Assembly (NCBI GenBank): GCA_028826165.1
Contig: JAPDFW010000062.1
Span: 124,001 to 188,000 of the forward strand
Length of the DNA: 64,000 nt
DNA from: Anaeramoeba ignava
Taxonomy: Eukaryota; Metamonada; Anaeramoebidae
Direction: 5' to 3'
In this document: positions 62,601 to 64,000 of the stretch, in pieces
How positions within the stretch are numbered: position 1 is the stretch's first letter
Layout of the letters: the number at the start of each line of letters is the position of its first letter
Translations under genes and position numbers: made by a program
Notes under the pieces: generated by a model
Databases searched by the model: none
What the model was told of the DNA's origin: nothing
The model's input: only the letters and a program-made list of their open reading frames with translations

Positions 62601-64000
62601 AAAAAGAGGGAATTGGAATTTGGAAGAAACTGAAAGAAGAAACCAAAAAGCATATCAAAGATTTTTTTCAAACTATTACTCTTCATACTGAATATAATTT
62701 AAGGGAATATAAATCAAGTGTCAAACCAATACTTGGAAAAGTTCACGGGATTTTCACACTAACTAAACAATCTGGTTCAATTACTTCTTCCTCTATTAAT
62801 ATTCAATCTGAAGGTGTTTGTGCAATTAGAAGAAATGATGTTAAAGAAACAATTATTCAACGTTCTTTTGATTGTGAACCAGAAATTGAAGTATTGTTTT
62901 TTTTTAAAAAAAAAAAAGTAAAAGGATGGTTATTAAATTAATTCATTTTTATTAAAAAAAAATTTAGAGCAAATCTGTTTTCTTCCAAATTCCTCAACAT
63001 GATTTAAAAGGAAAAATCAATGTAGCAAATTTTTCGGAAAATATTTACAAATTAAGGAAAGAAATTGATCAATTAAGCAATGCTCATGAAATTAACAAAT
63101 TAAATTCCTTTTATTATCCCAAAAAATTTGATCAAAATGTAAAAGAAAATTGGAAACAAATTTTTTTCAGATTAATTTATATTAATTTATTTATAGAAAA
63201 TTAAAAAACAACAAGCAGTAATTGAAGAATTTTCAAAAAACGATCAACAATATTTTTTGGCGAATTTACCAAAACTATTTCAATCTGAATTATATTTGGA
63301 TAGTTTCAGTGAATTATTATCCAAATATCTTGTTCACAAATTTTCCGAAATTACATTTTCAAATTTTTTCTACTCTTTAACACTACCAGAACAATTTAAA
63401 GATATTCTCGAGATATTCCATGATTCTTGTTCTTTACTTACGCATGCCAAAGTAAAGCAAATTAAATCAATTTTAATTTAATTTAAATTATTTAATTAAA
63501 GCGTAATTTTTTTTTGTTTCCATTTAAACCAAGATTGGCCAATTTATTATTGAAGGATTGCAAGGAAATTACGCTCAAGAAATATTTAAGAAATATTGCA
63601 CAGATTTTGATTATTCTAATTTATTCCATATTGCATATGGAGCTAATTTATTGGAAAAAATTCCCAGAAAAGTGTTTCCTCCTTATCTTTTCTTGAATTA
63701 TTATGTTTGCTATTTAAAAACAAAATGAGAGAAAAAAGTTTTTTTTGATTTATTATTATTATTGTTTTTTTGGAATTTATTATAATTTAGAAATCTCCAT
63801 TTAGAAATTATGAAGTTGAAAAAACAATTCTTTCACATTATTATCTCTCAATTATTCAACAAAAAATTTCTGATCAATCACAAGGATTTCTTTTTGTTGG
63901 AGTTTCAAGAAGCATTCCCCAATTAATTTCGAATATGAAAAATACTATGATTCAAATGGCAAGTATAAATATTCCATTTCTTCAGAATGATTTATTTGAA
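59633..64000 (+). CDS. Unrecognised multi-exon protein (3' partial)
   Basis: Exons 59633-59735, 59819-60249, 61598-61765, 61831-61963, 62026-62192, 62264-62890, 62968-63138, 63197-63451, 63534-63704 and 63791 onward; at least 812 residues, still open at the window end. All phases agree. I do not recognise the family. Visible: a K/Q-rich N-terminus, a motif with (Y/E)YEQA..(D/N)W that occurs twice (SDYEQAVLDWKANV in exon 2 and EEYEQANINWAKLV in exon 5), a K/E-rich coiled-coil segment (about 62440-62540), then a beta-rich part (GKVHGIFTLTKQSGSITSSS) and a helical part. It could be a large scaffold or signalling regulator. The exon 9 acceptor (63534) was picked by frame. Confidence 0.6.
60250..61597 (+). 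repeat. 1.35-kb TTAAAA/ATTCATTTATAAAA repeat intron
   Basis: Intron from GTAAAAAATT to TTAAAAAG, made of TTAAAA hexamers broken by attcatttataaaattaaaa units. It is A-rich in sense orientation, unlike the T-rich introns of the RRM array. Confidence 0.8.

Overview
The window is nuclear DNA of an extremely AT-rich, free-living type protist. Genes carry canonical GT-AG introns, many only 60-100 bp long; TAA, TAG and TGA all act as stops; homopolymeric Q/N, S/K, E/K and S/D tracts are everywhere. Tandem BTB-BACK-TLDc genes and interleaved two-residue repeats (QNQN, SKSK, EKEK) remind me of Anaeramoeba or a dictyostelid-like amoeba. That placement is inference only. No bacterial operons, rRNA, tRNA, CRISPR or recognisable transposons were seen.

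Layout. (1) 1-8178: three tandem low-complexity genes (A, B, C). A and B share a long charged helix and a conserved proline/arginine-rich C-terminal module. B and C share an identical N-terminal block. C is a chimera whose tail and 3' flank come from the neighbouring RRM family. (2) 8173-31732: a tandem array of seven multi-RRM genes (called RRM genes 1-7 here), each preceded by a copy of the same ~350 bp intergenic cassette. They consist of reiterated two-exon RRM units with Q/N-rich linkers, followed by a large exon carrying 2-5 more RRMs. RRM gene 7 has a different N-terminus, which I read as a HeLo/MLKL-like four-helix-bundle (cell-death executioner type) domain spliced in frame to the RRM units. 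(3) 32044-46082: a Rab5-like GTPase, an S28 serine carboxypeptidase with a 1.3 kb repeat intron, two tandem BTB-BACK-TLDc genes on the minus strand (the second frameshifted), about 2.4 kb of AT satellite, and a seven-bladed FG-GAP propeller/Fn3 surface protein. (4) 46083-64000: a BLTP2/Hobbit/FMP27-type bridge lipid-transfer protein (minus strand) sharing a 100 bp divergent promoter with a UBL-UAS-UBX protein, an N-acetylglucosamine kinase, and an unrecognised multi-exon gene that runs off the right edge.

The left half is a fast-evolving, recombining array in which hexameric repeats act as joints: open in five of six frames, they let modules be swapped and frames slip. The right half holds ordinary conserved genes for membrane traffic, lipid transport, ubiquitin/p97 biology and sugar salvage. 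Exon structures were built by hand from frame and homology and are unverified. Several single-base lesions in A-runs could be mutations or long-read errors.
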